Of a stretch of DNA of 64,000 nucleotides, positions 56,235 to 64,000 are shown piece by piece. Each line of letters begins with the position of its first letter. Position 1 is the first letter of the stretch. The stretch covers positions 4,464,001 through 4,528,000 of the forward strand of contig NZ_CP026652.1 of assembly GCF_002946835.1 (NCBI RefSeq), read 5' to 3'. A program made the position numbers and the translations under genes. Below the pieces are notes generated by a model, which worked only from the letters and a program-made list of their open reading frames with translations, had not been told where the DNA came from and ran no database searches. This stretch comes from Streptomyces dengpaensis. GTDB lineage: Bacteria > Actinomycetota > Actinomycetes > Streptomycetales > Streptomycetaceae.

Positions 56235-56870
56235 ATGCGTCTCCACGTCGTCGACCACCCCCTGGTCGCCCATAAACTCACCACCCTGCGCGACCGGCGC
56301 ACCGACTCTCCGACCTTTCGGCGGCTCGCCGACGAGCTGGTCACCCTGCTCGCCTACGAGGCCACCCGGGACGTGCGCACGGAGCAGGTCGACATCGTGA
56401 CCCCGGTCTCCTCCACCACGGGCGTCAAGCTCTCCCACCCGCGCCCGCTGGTCGTGCCGATCCTGCGCGCGGGCCTCGGCATGCTGGACGGCATGGTGCG
56501 GCTGCTGCCGACCGCCGAGGTGGGCTTCCTGGGCATGGTGCGCAACGAGGAGACGCTCCAGGCCTCCACGTACGCCACCCGCATGCCGGACGATCTCTCC
56601 GGGCGCCAGGTGTACGTCCTCGACCCGATGCTGGCCACCGGCGGCACGCTCGTCGCGGCGATCCAGGAGCTGATCAAGCGCGGCGCCGACGACGTCACCG
56701 CCGTGGTCCTCCTCGCCGCCCCGGAGGGCGTCGAGGTCATGGAGCGCGAGCTGGCGGGCACCCCGGTCACCGTCGTCACGGCATCGGTCGACGAGCGGCT
56801 CAACGAGCACGGCTACATCGTCCCGGGCCTCGGCGACGCGGGGGACCGGATGTACGGGGCCGCGGAGTAA
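56235..56870 (+). CDS. upp: uracil phosphoribosyltransferase
   Basis: A 211-residue enzyme of pyrimidine salvage (uracil + PRPP to UMP). [20 protein letters not shown] is the UPRT start, [14 protein letters not shown] the substrate loop, [17 protein letters not shown] the PRPP-binding motif and [16 protein letters not shown] the uracil-binding end. A TACTGT hexamer ends seven bases before the ATG with no ribosome site, so the message may be leaderless. Confidence 0.97.
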   Translation: MRLHVVDHPLVAHKLTTLRDRRTDSPTFRRLADELVTLLAYEATRDVRTEQVDIVTPVSSTTGVKLSHPRPLVVPILRAGLGMLDGMVRLLPTAEVGFLGMVRNEETLQASTYATRMPDDLSGRQVYVLDPMLATGGTLVAAIQELIKRGADDVTAVVLLAAPEGVEVMERELAGTPVTVVTASVDERLNEHGYIVPGLGDAGDRMYGAAE

Positions 56871-56969
56871 GGCCGGCTAGGCCTACGGCGCCCTACAGCG
56901 AGTGAACCGAAGGCCGAGCACGATCGGCCTCTCGACACAGGCTTCTGCGCCCCGGAGGCGAACCGAGCT

Positions 56970-57611
56970 CTAACAAGAAAACGTGGGCGTCGGCTGGGGC
57001 TTGGCCAGGAGGGCCAGGGCCTTGTCGGCGTCCTTCTTCTGCGTCAGCGACTTGAAGCCGTTGCCGATGATGAGGTCGACCTCGGCGGGCTTCTTGCGGC
57101 CGTCGGTCTTCAGCTGGGCGCCGGACAGCTGCGTGTTGAGGACGGGGAGCGCGGTCGCGTAGGCCTCCTTCGCGCCGAGCAGCATCCCGGCGCCGGCGAC
57201 CCTCTTGTCGTACGCGGCCGTCGCGTTGCCCACCTCGCCGATCTTGAAGCCGCGCTTCGCCAGCTCGTCCGCGGTCTTCTTGGCGAGCCCACTGCGGGGC
57301 GTGGCGTTGAGGACGTTCACGGTGATCTGTCCGGGCTTGGGCAGGGCCTTGGTGTCGGGAGCGGGCGCCGATGCCGAGGCGCTCACCTTCGACGCGCAGT
57401 CCGCCTTGGGGCCCGCGGCCCTGGCCTTGTCGCCGCCGGTGAAGACGTCGATGAGCTGCAGGGTTCCCCAGCCGATCAGCCCGAGTGCGGTGACGGAGGC
57501 GACGACCAGGAACGCGAGCCTGCGGCGCCCCCGGGGTCGGCGCATCCGCGGGTACTTGTCCCCCGTGATCCGGTACTCGCCGCCCATGCCTGGGGGAGTC
57601 AGCATGCTCAT
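56970..57611 (-). CDS. LytR C-terminal-domain protein
   Basis: A 213-residue membrane-anchored protein. A basic cytosolic segment (RMRRPRGRRR) and one helix (LAFLVVASVTALGLIGWGTLQLI) precede an extracellular LytR_C domain (QITVNVLNATPRSGLAKKTADELAKRGFKIGEVGNATAAY...VDLIIGNGFKSL). Such proteins associate with wall-polymer transferases of the LytR-CpsA-Psr group, but the catalytic domain is absent here. Confidence 0.87.
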   Translation of the reverse strand: MSMLTPPGMGGEYRITGDKYPRMRRPRGRRRLAFLVVASVTALGLIGWGTLQLIDVFTGGDKARAAGPKADCASKVSASASAPAPDTKALPKPGQITVNVLNATPRSGLAKKTADELAKRGFKIGEVGNATAAYDKRVAGAGMLLGAKEAYATALPVLNTQLSGAQLKTDGRKKPAEVDLIIGNGFKSLTQKKDADKALALLAKPQPTPTFSC

Positions 57612-57778
57612 GGGCGCAGCGTAGTGCGCTCGGGCGGCAATGCCTACTAGATGATCATTGGACGCCGGTCAGTCCAACCCAAAAGGGTCAACACGGTCGT
57701 GGCCCGGCGCCGGTTGAGGCGTCGGACGGCGTGTCAGCCGTGTCGGACGGGGCGTCAGCCGTCGCGTCGGACGAGGCG

Positions 57779-58075
57779 TCAGTCGAGTTCGAGGACGCGC
57801 GCGTGGAGCACCTGGCGCTGCTGCAGCGCGGCGCGGACGGCGCGGTGCAGGCCGTCCTCCAGGTACAGGTCGCCCTGCCACTTCACGACGTGCGCGAAGA
57901 GGTCGCCGTAGAACGTCGAGTCCTCGGCGAGCAGCGTCTCCAGGTCGAGCTGGCCCTTGGTCGTCACGAGCTGATCGAGGCGGACCGGGCGCGGCGCGAC
58001 GTCCGCCCACTGCCGGGTGCTTTCCCGGCCGTGGTCGGGGTACGGCCGGCCGTTTCCGATGCGCTTGAAGATCAC
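57779..58075 (-). CDS. conserved actinobacterial protein (annotated elsewhere as VapB-type antitoxin)
   Basis: A 98-residue protein (MIFKRIGNGRPYPDHGRESTRQWADVAPRPVRLDQLVTTKGQLDLETLLAEDSTFYGDLFAHVVKWQGDLYLEDGLHRAVRAALQQRQVLHARVLELD), starting with GTG. It is highly conserved in actinomycetes and is sometimes labelled a VapB antitoxin. No toxin gene is adjacent here, so that name should be taken with caution. The ParB/sulfiredoxin-like YLEDGLHRAVRAAL segment is the most distinctive part. Confidence 0.75.
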   Translation of the reverse strand: MIFKRIGNGRPYPDHGRESTRQWADVAPRPVRLDQLVTTKGQLDLETLLAEDSTFYGDLFAHVVKWQGDLYLEDGLHRAVRAALQQRQVLHARVLELD

Positions 58076-58180
58076 ACGGAAAGCCTACCGGTCGAGACGT
58101 TCCGGGCGCAGCCAGGGCGACGGAGTGCGACGCTGGAAAAGACGCCGCAAACAGGTGCAAAGCGGGAACAGGGGCCTGAT

Positions 58181-59845
58181 ATGAGTGACAGCGAGACCAT
58201 GCCTCCGGCCACCGATCCGCAGCCGGGGCCCGCCACCGGTCCCCGCACCGCTGCGGCGCGTCCTGGGGCGACCGCTCCCGAGACCGCTGCGAGCGGTCGC
58301 GCGCTCCCCCAGGAGGCCCTGGAGATCGCCTCCGGGTACGCCTTCACCGGTCCCGCCCTCGATCTGGGCGCCCTGCTCTGGGACGGGCAGTGCCTGCCCG
58401 ATGTGCAGATCCGCATCCCGCTGCCGATGCTCAACCGGCACGGCCTGGTCGCGGGCGCCACCGGCACCGGCAAGACCAAGACGCTCCAGCTGATCGCCGA
58501 GCAGCTGTCGGCCCAGGGCGTGCCCGTGTTCCTCGCCGACATCAAGGGCGACATCTCCGGGATCTCGGCGCCGGGTGCGCCCGCGGCGAGGGTCCAGGGA
58601 CGCGCCCAGGACGTCCACCAGGAGTGGACGCCGAACGGCTTCCCGGCCGAGTTCTACGCGCTCGGCGGCATGGGCCACGGCATCCCCGTACGCGCCACGA
58701 TCACCAGCTTCGGCCCGGTGCTGCTGTCCAAGGTGCTCCAACTCAACCAGACCCAGGAGCAGTCGCTCGGCCTGATCTTCCACTACGCCGACCAGAAGGG
58801 CCTGGAGCTGGTCGACCTCAAGGACCTGCGCGCGGTCGTCGCCTTCCTGACCTCGGACGAGGGCAGGCAGGAGCTGAAGGGGATCGGCGGCCTGTCCACC
58901 GCCACGGCGGGCGTGATCCTGCGTTCCCTCACCGCCTTCGAGGCGCAGGGCATGAGCCCCTTCTTCGGGGAGCCGGAGTTCGACACGAGCGAGTTGCTGC
59001 GTACGGCGGCGGACGGGCGGGGCGTGGTGTCCGTCCTCGAACTCCCCGAGGTCCAGGACAAACCGCAGCTCTTCTCGACGTTCCTGATGTGGCTGCTCGC
59101 CGACCTCTTCCACGACCTCCCGGAAGTCGGCGACGCCGACAAGCCGAAGCTCGTCTTCTTCTTCGACGAGGCCCATCTGCTCTTCGACGACGCGTCGAAG
59201 GCCTTCCTGGACTCCATCACGCAGACTGTGCGGCTGATTCGCTCGAAAGGGGTCGGCGTCTTCTTCGTGACGCAGACTCCGAAGGACGTACCCGGCGATG
59301 TCCTCGCCCAGCTCGGCAACCGCGTCCAGCACGCGCTGCGCGCCTTCACCCCGGACGACCAGAAGGCCCTGAAAGCCACCGTGAAGACCTTCCCCGACTC
59401 CGCGTACGACCTGGAGGAGGACCTCACCGTTCTCGGCACCGGCGAGGCCGTCGTCACCGTGCTGAGCGAGAAGGGCGCGCCTACGCCGGTCGCGGTGACG
59501 CGGCTGCGGGCGCCGCAGTCCCTGATGGGGCCGGTCGACGCGACAGCCCTCGACCGGGCCGTGACGTCGTCACCGCTGTACGGGCGGTACGCGCAGGCCG
59601 TCGACCGGGAGTCGGCGTACGAGAGGCTCGCGGAGGCGAAGGCTTCCGGCGGGACTTCCGGTGGCGGGGCGAAAGGGCCCGACGAGATGCGGGACCAGCG
59701 GGAGAGGCGGCCCAAGGAGCAGCCCTCCGTGGTCGAACAGGTCGTCGGCAGCGGCATGTTCAAGTCCCTGGCCCGGTCGATCGGTACGCAGATCGGGCGG
59801 GAGATCACGCGGTCGCTCTTCGGGACGGCTCGGCGTCGCCGGTAA
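58181..59845 (+). CDS. HerA-like helicase/ATPase (DUF853)
   Basis: A 554-residue ATPase. After a Pro/Ala-rich tail, LVAGATGTGKTKTLQ is Walker A (92-99), LADIKGDISG follows, KLVFFFDEAHLLFDDA is Walker B, and FVTQTPKDVPGDVLAQLGNRVQHALRAFT contains the arginine-finger region. The C-terminus is basic. This is the DUF853 group of HerA-like translocases, with unknown physiological role. The ATG after GGGGCCTGAT fits the conserved length. Confidence 0.9.
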   Translation: MSDSETMPPATDPQPGPATGPRTAAARPGATAPETAASGRALPQEALEIASGYAFTGPALDLGALLWDGQCLPDVQIRIPLPMLNRHGLVAGATGTGKTKTLQLIAEQLSAQGVPVFLADIKGDISGISAPGAPAARVQGRAQDVHQEWTPNGFPAEFYALGGMGHGIPVRATITSFGPVLLSKVLQLNQTQEQSLGLIFHYADQKGLELVDLKDLRAVVAFLTSDEGRQELKGIGGLSTATAGVILRSLTAFEAQGMSPFFGEPEFDTSELLRTAADGRGVVSVLELPEVQDKPQLFSTFLMWLLADLFHDLPEVGDADKPKLVFFFDEAHLLFDDASKAFLDSITQTVRLIRSKGVGVFFVTQTPKDVPGDVLAQLGNRVQHALRAFTPDDQKALKATVKTFPDSAYDLEEDLTVLGTGEAVVTVLSEKGAPTPVAVTRLRAPQSLMGPVDATALDRAVTSSPLYGRYAQAVDRESAYERLAEAKASGGTSGGGAKGPDEMRDQRERRPKEQPSVVEQVVGSGMFKSLARSIGTQIGREITRSLFGTARRRR

Positions 59846-59935
59846 GGGCTCGCTCATTGTCGGCAGCGCCGCCGGCAGGGCGACTGTGGGCGACCGCCCC
59901 GTCCCCGGAAGGACGGCAGGCGGTCGCCTGTGCGA

Positions 59936-60076
59936 TCAGTTCCGGCCGTGTTCCTGCGGGCGGGTCTTGTGCTGCTGTTCGTCCGGCTGGGGCTGCGGTT
60001 TCGGCTGCTTCGGTGCGTTGCGTACGGCTTCCGCGCGCACCAGGGCGCGCAGGACCGCGTAGGGGTCGTTGGGCAT
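59936..60076 (-). CDS. small hypothetical protein (46 residues)
   Basis: MPNDPYAVLRALVRAEAVRNAPKQPKPQPQPDEQQHKTRPQEHGRN, after AAGGA. The first 20 residues form a helix, and the rest is a Pro/Gln/Lys-rich tail. It is too short for most gene finders, but the ribosome site and compact helical start support it. Function unknown. Confidence 0.55.
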   Translation of the reverse strand: MPNDPYAVLRALVRAEAVRNAPKQPKPQPQPDEQQHKTRPQEHGRN

Positions 60077-60175
60077 GGGGATGTCCTTGGGTTCGCTGGG
60101 CTATTCGCTGATCTCGCTGATCTGGCTGGTTCCGCTGGTTCCGCTGGTGAGGGACCGGTTCGGAGGCCGGGACTT

Positions 60176-60553
60176 TCAGCAGCGCAGGACCACGCAGCGG
60201 AGGGCGTGCGAAGTCGGGGAACACGGAAGCGGCAGGTGTACGGGGAGGGAGCGGGGCTCCTGCTCCGGGTGTTCCGTGTCGGGGCGCAGAGGGGCGAGCG
60301 GGCGGTGTCCCTGGCGGGCGGGCGGTCGCAGCGCCGTGTCGAGTACGTCGTACTCGGTGGCGGTGGTCGCGACGGCGGCGGCGCTCGGTGACGCGGCGAA
60401 CTCCTGGGGATGCGGCCCGGTGGCGAGCAGCGCGACGACCAGCAGGACGAGGAGGCGTAGCCAGGAGCCTGGTGGCCAGGCGCCTGAGAGAGCCCCTCCC
60501 CGCGCTCGCGCGCGCCGGCGCAGCGGGTGCGGGGAGCGCGGGGTGGGGCTCAT
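60176..60553 (-). CDS. hypothetical secreted or membrane protein
   Basis: A 125-residue protein: Arg-rich N-terminus, hydrophobic helix (LRLLVLLVVALLATGPHPQEFAASPSAAA) that may be a signal peptide, then a Pro/Arg-rich tail with Cys near the end. The ATG has GGAGGT four bases ahead. I do not recognise a family. The C-terminal composition is odd, so the coding call is moderate. Confidence 0.55.
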   Translation of the reverse strand: MSPTPRSPHPLRRRARARGGALSGAWPPGSWLRLLVLLVVALLATGPHPQEFAASPSAAAVATTATEYDVLDTALRPPARQGHRPLAPLRPDTEHPEQEPRSLPVHLPLPCSPTSHALRCVVLRC

Positions 60554-60727
60554 GAGACCTCCTGTCCCCACCGAAGGCGGGTGGTTCATCGGGTCGGCCG
60601 GGAGATCCGCCCTGTTGGCGTACCTGGCGGGCGGGGAGCGGACGCCGGGGGCGGAAACCGCCGGAAGCGCAGGGGGCGGCGCAGGGGGCGGCGCGGAGGG
60701 CGGTCACGGCGGCGGCGTAGGGGGCCG

Positions 60728-61396
60728 TCATAGGACGTGGGGGACGGTCCGGGCACCCGAGCGGATGCGGAAGGCGGTGATGATCTCGGTGACGCCGACC
60801 GCGATCAGCCAGATGCCGCCGACGACGGTGAGGATGGCGACCGATTCGAACGGCGAGACGATCAGCACGGCGCCGGCGATGACGGTGAGGATCCCGAGGA
60901 AGATCTGCCAGCCGCGCGCGGGCATCGACTTGTCGGAGACCGCCGCCATCGTGTGGGTGATCCCGCGGATCAGCCAGCCGATGCCGATCCACAGCGCGAG
61001 CAGCAGGATCGACTGCATGGCGCCGCGGAAGCAGAACAGGCCCAGCAGGATCGACAGGGCGCCGCTGACGAAGGCCAGGACGCGCAGCGAGGTCGTCTTG
61101 TGGGTGCCGAAGGCGGAGACCAGCTGGAGTACGCCGCTGATGAGGAGGTAGAGGCCGAAGAGGATGCCGGCTGCGAGCAGGGAGGCGCCCGGCCAGATGA
61201 GGACCAGGATCCCCAGGATCAGGGAGGCGATGCCCGCGGCCAGGACGGCCTGCCAGGCGGCGCGGGACAGCGCGTGCAGGGGGCCCTCGAGTGGGGGTTC
61301 GGGCTCGCCCAGGCGCTCGTGCGCGGCGCTCGCCGCGTGGACGCGGCGGTCGTCGTACTGGGGGCCCCAGGGGGTGCTGTCCGGTGGCTCGGTCAT
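60728..61396 (-). CDS. HdeD-family membrane protein (DUF308)
   Basis: A 222-residue protein with six membrane helices (WQAVLAAGIASLILGILVLIW; LLAAGILFGLYLLISGVLQL; LRVLAFVSGALSILLGLFCF; SILLLALWIGIGWLIRGITHTM; WQIFLGILTVIAGAVLIVSP; AILTVVGGIWLIAVGVTEII) in three repeats of DUF308 type. HdeD in enterobacteria aids acid resistance; that role is not established here. The ATG at 61396 is chosen over a longer frame that enters the repeat region. Confidence 0.88.
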   Translation of the reverse strand: MTEPPDSTPWGPQYDDRRVHAASAAHERLGEPEPPLEGPLHALSRAAWQAVLAAGIASLILGILVLIWPGASLLAAGILFGLYLLISGVLQLVSAFGTHKTTSLRVLAFVSGALSILLGLFCFRGAMQSILLLALWIGIGWLIRGITHTMAAVSDKSMPARGWQIFLGILTVIAGAVLIVSPFESVAILTVVGGIWLIAVGVTEIITAFRIRSGARTVPHVL

Positions 61397-61507
61397 ACGC
61401 CATGCTGTGAACGGGTCGCGGCTGCTCGCCACCGGGATGACCCGTGTGGAGGACACGCTTACGCTTCCGCTGTTGCTTGGCGGTTCGCTTTCTGCCGGTG
61501 GTGGGTC

Positions 61508-61617
61508 GGGGCCGTGCCGGTACATCCGCCCGTCGTGGCCGGATCAGGCGTTGGATTACAGGAGCCGTTTCCAGATCCGGACGGGGCGAGGGGCATGTGA
61601 TGTACCGGCACGACCCC
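61508..61617. repeat. MITE-like palindromic repeat, copy 2
   Basis: A 19-bp inverted repeat with one mismatch (GGGGCCGTGCCGGTACATC at the left arm) encloses about 72 bases. It shares the arms, the CCGCCCGTCG interior and GATCCGGACG with the copy at 43324-43445. Lengths are 110 and 122 bp. Confidence 0.7.
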
Positions 61618-61772
61618 TCCCGTGCGTCGGCGGCTGCGGGTGGGTGGGGGCGTGCGTCCCCCACACCGCGGTCGGCGGTGCCTTTCGGTCCGTCCGGCGA
61701 GGGTGGTTTCAGCCCGTTCCGGCGTTCGAGGGCGAGGCGACGAGCCGCGCCCCCGGCCGCCGTAAGTGTTTT

Positions 61773-61800
61773 AGCCCGTCCGGCGTTTGAGGACGAGGCC
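61773..61800. repeat. 28-bp dispersed repeat, copy 3
   Basis: Identical to the copies at 43505 and 48225. Together with copy 1 it continues into a shared sequence of roughly 75 bases containing a GGGGGCGGCAGCCCCC hairpin. Confidence 0.8.
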
Positions 61801-61917
61801 GTTCAGGCCGAAACGGGGGTCTGGGGGCGGCAGCCCCCAGGTACGGGATGGGATAGGGGCGGAGGGGGCGAAAACCCAGGGGGCCGCACCGCCGGGCGGG
61901 GGGCGAGGAACCGGCGG

Positions 61918-62505
61918 CTACTTGCTGGAGGCCTTTTTGGCCGCGGCTTTCATCTCCTGCTTGTGCGCGCGGACCTTCGCCAGTGAGTCGGGGCCCGTGA
62001 TGTCCGCGACCGAGCGGAAGGACTTCGGTTCGCCGTAGGCACCCGCTGCCTCGCGCCAGCCCTTGGGACGTACGCCGAGCTGCTTGCCCAGGAGGGCCAG
62101 GAAGATCTGGGCCTTCTGGGCGCCGAAACCCGGGAGATCCTTGAGGCGCTTGAGGAGTTCGGCCCCGGTGTCGACGTCCTTCCAGACGGCGCTCGCGTCT
62201 CCGTCGTAGTGCTCCACAAGGTACTGGCACAGCTGCTGGATGCGCTTGGCCATCGAGCCGGGGTACCGGTGCACGGCCGGCTTTGCGGAGAGCAGCCCGG
62301 TGAACTCCTCCGGGTTGTACGCCGCGATCTCGTGGGCGTCGAGGTCGTCCGTCCCCATCCGCTGGGCGATCGTGTAAGGCCCCGAGAAGGCCCACTCCAT
62401 GGGTACCTGCTGGTCCAGCAGCATGCCGGTGAGGGCGGCGAGCGGGCTGCGGCCCAGCAGTTCGTCGGCCTCGGGCTGCTGGGCGAGGTGAAGGGTGACG
62501 TCCAT
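61918..62505 (-). CDS. HhH-GPD-type base-excision DNA repair protein
   Basis: A 195-residue protein. LAALTGMLLDQQVPMEWAFSGPYTIAQRMG opens the HhH-GPD fold. LKRLKDLPGFGAQKAQIFLALLGKQLG contains the helix-hairpin-helix, and the C-terminus is Lys/Ala-rich. It resembles an actinobacterial glycosylase family; the usual catalytic Asp region is PKSFRSVADITGPDSL. It lacks an FeS cluster. Substrate unknown. The gene diverges from the iron-regulated acylase gene. Confidence 0.87.
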   Translation of the reverse strand: MDVTLHLAQQPEADELLGRSPLAALTGMLLDQQVPMEWAFSGPYTIAQRMGTDDLDAHEIAAYNPEEFTGLLSAKPAVHRYPGSMAKRIQQLCQYLVEHYDGDASAVWKDVDTGAELLKRLKDLPGFGAQKAQIFLALLGKQLGVRPKGWREAAGAYGEPKSFRSVADITGPDSLAKVRAHKQEMKAAAKKASSK

Positions 62506-62613
62506 GCACCGATGATCGCGCGTACGGGGGCGGGTCGCGCGCCGTGACCACCCCGGTCCGCACCGGGTCCCACATGGTCTTCACCCGGCGCGTACGATTC
62601 CGGAGGAGCCGAG

Positions 62614-62632
62614 TTAGGTTAGCCTAACCTGA
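62614..62632. promoter_or_regulatory. iron box (DmdR1/IdeR operator)
   Basis: TTAGGTTAGCCTAACCTGA is a 19-bp palindrome one base from the canonical iron box TTAGGTTAGGCTAACCTAA of actinobacterial DtxR-type repressors. It lies 18 bases before the acylase start, covering the promoter, so iron should repress that gene. Confidence 0.92.
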
Positions 62633-62649
62633 GGAAGTGGGGGCGATTC

Positions 62650-64000
62650 GTGACCGTCCAGATTTACCGTGACGCCTGGGGCATCCCCCATCTGCGCGCG
62701 GACAACGTCCAGGAACTCGCCCACGCCCAGGGCCGCGCCATCGCCGTGGACCGGGCCTGGCAGCTGGAGGTCGAACGGCACCGCTCGCAGGGCACCTCGG
62801 CCGCGTTCCTCGGCGCCGAAGCCGTCGCCTGGGACCGGTTCGCGCGGCAGGCCAGGCTCGACGACACCGCCAGACGCTGTTTCGCGGCCCTGGAGAAACG
62901 GGATCCCGAGACCGCCGCCTGGGTCGTCTCGTACGTGGACGGGGTCAATGAAGGGCTCGTCGAGGGGGCCCGGCGCGCGCCGGAGTTCGCCGCGACCGGG
63001 CTCGTCCCCGGGCGCTGGGAGCCCTGGAGCCCGCTCGGGGTCTGGCTCGGTACGCACATCCTGTTCGCCGGGTTCCCCGCCAAGCTGTGGCGCGAGGAGG
63101 TCGTACGGCTGCTGGGGGCCGACGCGGTCGAGCTGTTCGCCATGGACGGGCCCGGCACCTCCGGGAGCAATGGGTGGCTGGTGAGCGGCGAGCGCACCGC
63201 CACCGGGCAGGCGGTCATCGCCGGTGATCCCCACCGCTTCATCGAAGACCCCGGTGTCTACCAGCAGATCCGGCTCTCCTGCCCCGAGTTCGACGTCATC
63301 GGCCTCGCCGTCCCCGGCGTCCCGGGCATCGCGCACTTCGCCCACGCGGGCTCCGTCGCCTGGGCGATCACGAACGCCATGGCCGACTATCAGGACCTGT
63401 ACCGGGAGCGGCTCCGGCGGGCTGATGACGGCGCGTCCGTCGAGGCGCTCGACCCCGACGGCGCGTGGCGGCCCGTGGCGCGGCACATGGAGCGCGTGGA
63501 CGTGGCCGGGGGCCCGTCCGTCGAGGTCGAGGTGATCGAAACGGCTCGCGGGCCCGTGGTCATCGGGGATGCGGGTGGCGGTCCGGCGGAGGCGATCAGC
63601 CTTCGCTACCCGCCCCGCGTCACCGAGGACCTCGGCTTCGGCGCGCTCCTCCCCCTCCTGCGCGCCCGCCAAGTCGCCGACGTGGACCGGGCGTTCGACC
63701 AATGGGCGGAGCCCGTGAACGTCGTGCAGGCCGCCGACACCGAGGGCGGACTGCTGCACCGGGTCGCGGGCAAGGTCCCGGTCCGCGGCGCGGACAACCG
63801 CACGCGGGTCGTGGCCGCCTGGGAGCCAGGCCACGAGTGGCGGGGCTGGCACGAAATGCCGTACGGAACCGTCGAGGACGGCGTCGCCGTGATGGCGAAC
63901 CAGCGCGGCCCGGCGGCCCCGCTCGGCGTCGAGTTCGCCCCGCCGCACCGCGCCCGGCGCATCCGGGAACTCCTCGACGCGTCCCGGACGTGGTCTGCCC
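62650..64000 (+). CDS. penicillin acylase-family hydrolase (partial, runs off the window)
   Basis: 450 residues visible from a GTG start, open at the right edge. The N-terminal domain begins TVQIYRDAWGIPHLRADNVQELAHAQGRAIAVDRAWQLEVERHR, as in Ntn-hydrolase acylases. GPGTSGSNGWLVSG supplies the autocatalytic cleavage site and nucleophile Ser (before Asn-Gly-Trp), and the AGDPHRFIEDP block follows. No signal peptide is seen, unlike many homologues. The iron box directly upstream suggests a role in siderophore maturation or breakdown, as known for PvdQ-type acylases in pseudomonads. The exact substrate is unknown. Confidence 0.9.
   Translation, partial: MTVQIYRDAWGIPHLRADNVQELAHAQGRAIAVDRAWQLEVERHRSQGTSAAFLGAEAVAWDRFARQARLDDTARRCFAALEKRDPETAAWVVSYVDGVNEGLVEGARRAPEFAATGLVPGRWEPWSPLGVWLGTHILFAGFPAKLWREEVVRLLGADAVELFAMDGPGTSGSNGWLVSGERTATGQAVIAGDPHRFIEDPGVYQQIRLSCPEFDVIGLAVPGVPGIAHFAHAGSVAWAITNAMADYQDLYRERLRRADDGASVEALDPDGAWRPVARHMERVDVAGGPSVEVEVIETARGPVVIGDAGGGPAEAISLRYPPRVTEDLGFGALLPLLRARQVADVDRAFDQWAEPVNVVQAADTEGGLLHRVAGKVPVRGADNRTRVVAAWEPGHEWRGWHEMPYGTVEDGVAVMANQRGPAAPLGVEFAPPHRARRIRELLDASRTWSA

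Larger units (their letters stand above)
61397..61917. other. 521-bp intergenic region filled by dispersed repeats
   Basis: No gene. It holds the second MITE-like palindrome (61508-61617), a diverged and an intact 28-bp AGCCCGTCCGGCG repeat (61711, 61773) and a GGGGGCGGCAGCCCCC hairpin. The arrangement repeats that of 43273-43609 almost part for part. Confidence 0.75.

Noticed and set aside
57779..58075. A second toxin-antitoxin module based on the VapB-type name of this family
   Set aside because: No toxin-like gene is adjacent and the sequence is a strongly conserved chromosomal gene; the name appears to be an automatic label.
59805..61664. A 619-codon minus-strand frame across the HdeD gene and its surroundings
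   Set aside because: Arg/Pro/His-rich composition. It overlaps the HdeD-like protein in another frame, and that protein has six clear membrane helices.

Overview
The window is high-GC actinobacterial DNA. The gene set (WhiB-like protein, paired SigF/SigN-type sporulation sigma factors, a subtilisin-inhibitor-like secreted protein, an SGM_5486-family small protein, leaderless-looking promoters, an IdeR/DmdR-type iron box) points firmly to a Streptomyces chromosome. From memory, the host gene order resembles the upp-tadA-sigF-sigN neighbourhood of S. coelicolor; no database was consulted.

Layout. (1) Positions 1-5628 are host: the end of a TetR regulator, a 1401-residue PAS/kinase-like/receiver protein and a subtilisin-inhibitor-like protein. 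(2) tRNA-Ser(GCT) at 5629-5719 is the target of a 29.3 kb integrative element. Its boundaries are an identical 60-bp repeat: attL (5661-5720), inside the intact tRNA gene, and attR (34964-35023). From left to right the element carries a tyrosine integrase, small helix-turn-helix proteins, a RepA-type ATPase followed by a nested-dyad, iteron-like region, DUF5131 and DUF4326 proteins, a WhiB-like protein and two coiled-coil paralogues. Next come a phage tape-measure-like protein with no other recognisable tail or head genes, and a structured repeat array. Then follow a small-protein/partner/JmjC-cupin cassette, an Xre-type regulator with a CYTH protein, and a DUF433/PIN toxin-antitoxin pair. The right third is a leftward transfer operon (TraB/FtsK translocase and Spd-like membrane proteins) behind an operator cluster shared with a divergent small repressor-like gene. 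Overall it is an actinomycete integrative and conjugative element (AICE) with phage-derived parts.

(3) Positions 35032-43300 are host again, and scarred: tRNA-Arg(ACG), a broken BRO-type gene, DUF2797, a monooxygenase, an amidohydrolase and an intact response regulator. The response regulator's kinase partner is truncated and joined to the 3' end of a glycosyltransferase gene. Behind that lies the C-terminal end of an MFS transporter split by a 1157-bp IS630-type insertion, then a TetR gene. (4) Positions 43300-64000 are mostly conserved core: PPOX protein, a YceI/MFS/MarR operon, sigN and sigF, an LLM flavin oxidoreductase with its FMN reductase, tRNA-Ser(CGA), tadA with its associated gene, upp, a LytR_C protein, a HerA-like ATPase, an HdeD-like protein and an HhH-GPD repair protein. 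A penicillin-acylase-family gene behind a near-perfect iron box runs off the right edge.

How the parts work together. In the element, Int plus one or two Xis-like proteins would govern excision, the RepA-like ATPase and the adjacent repeats would support replication of the excised circle, and TraB with Spd proteins would move it. A candidate TraB recognition cluster lies just past the traB stop. The toxin-antitoxin pair would stabilise it. Transfer is probably held off by a small repressor binding four copies of a TTTGTGGCTACAAA-like site. Functions of the cupin cassette, the CYTH pair, the lone tape-measure protein and the hairpin array are unknown and are the best leads for new biology.
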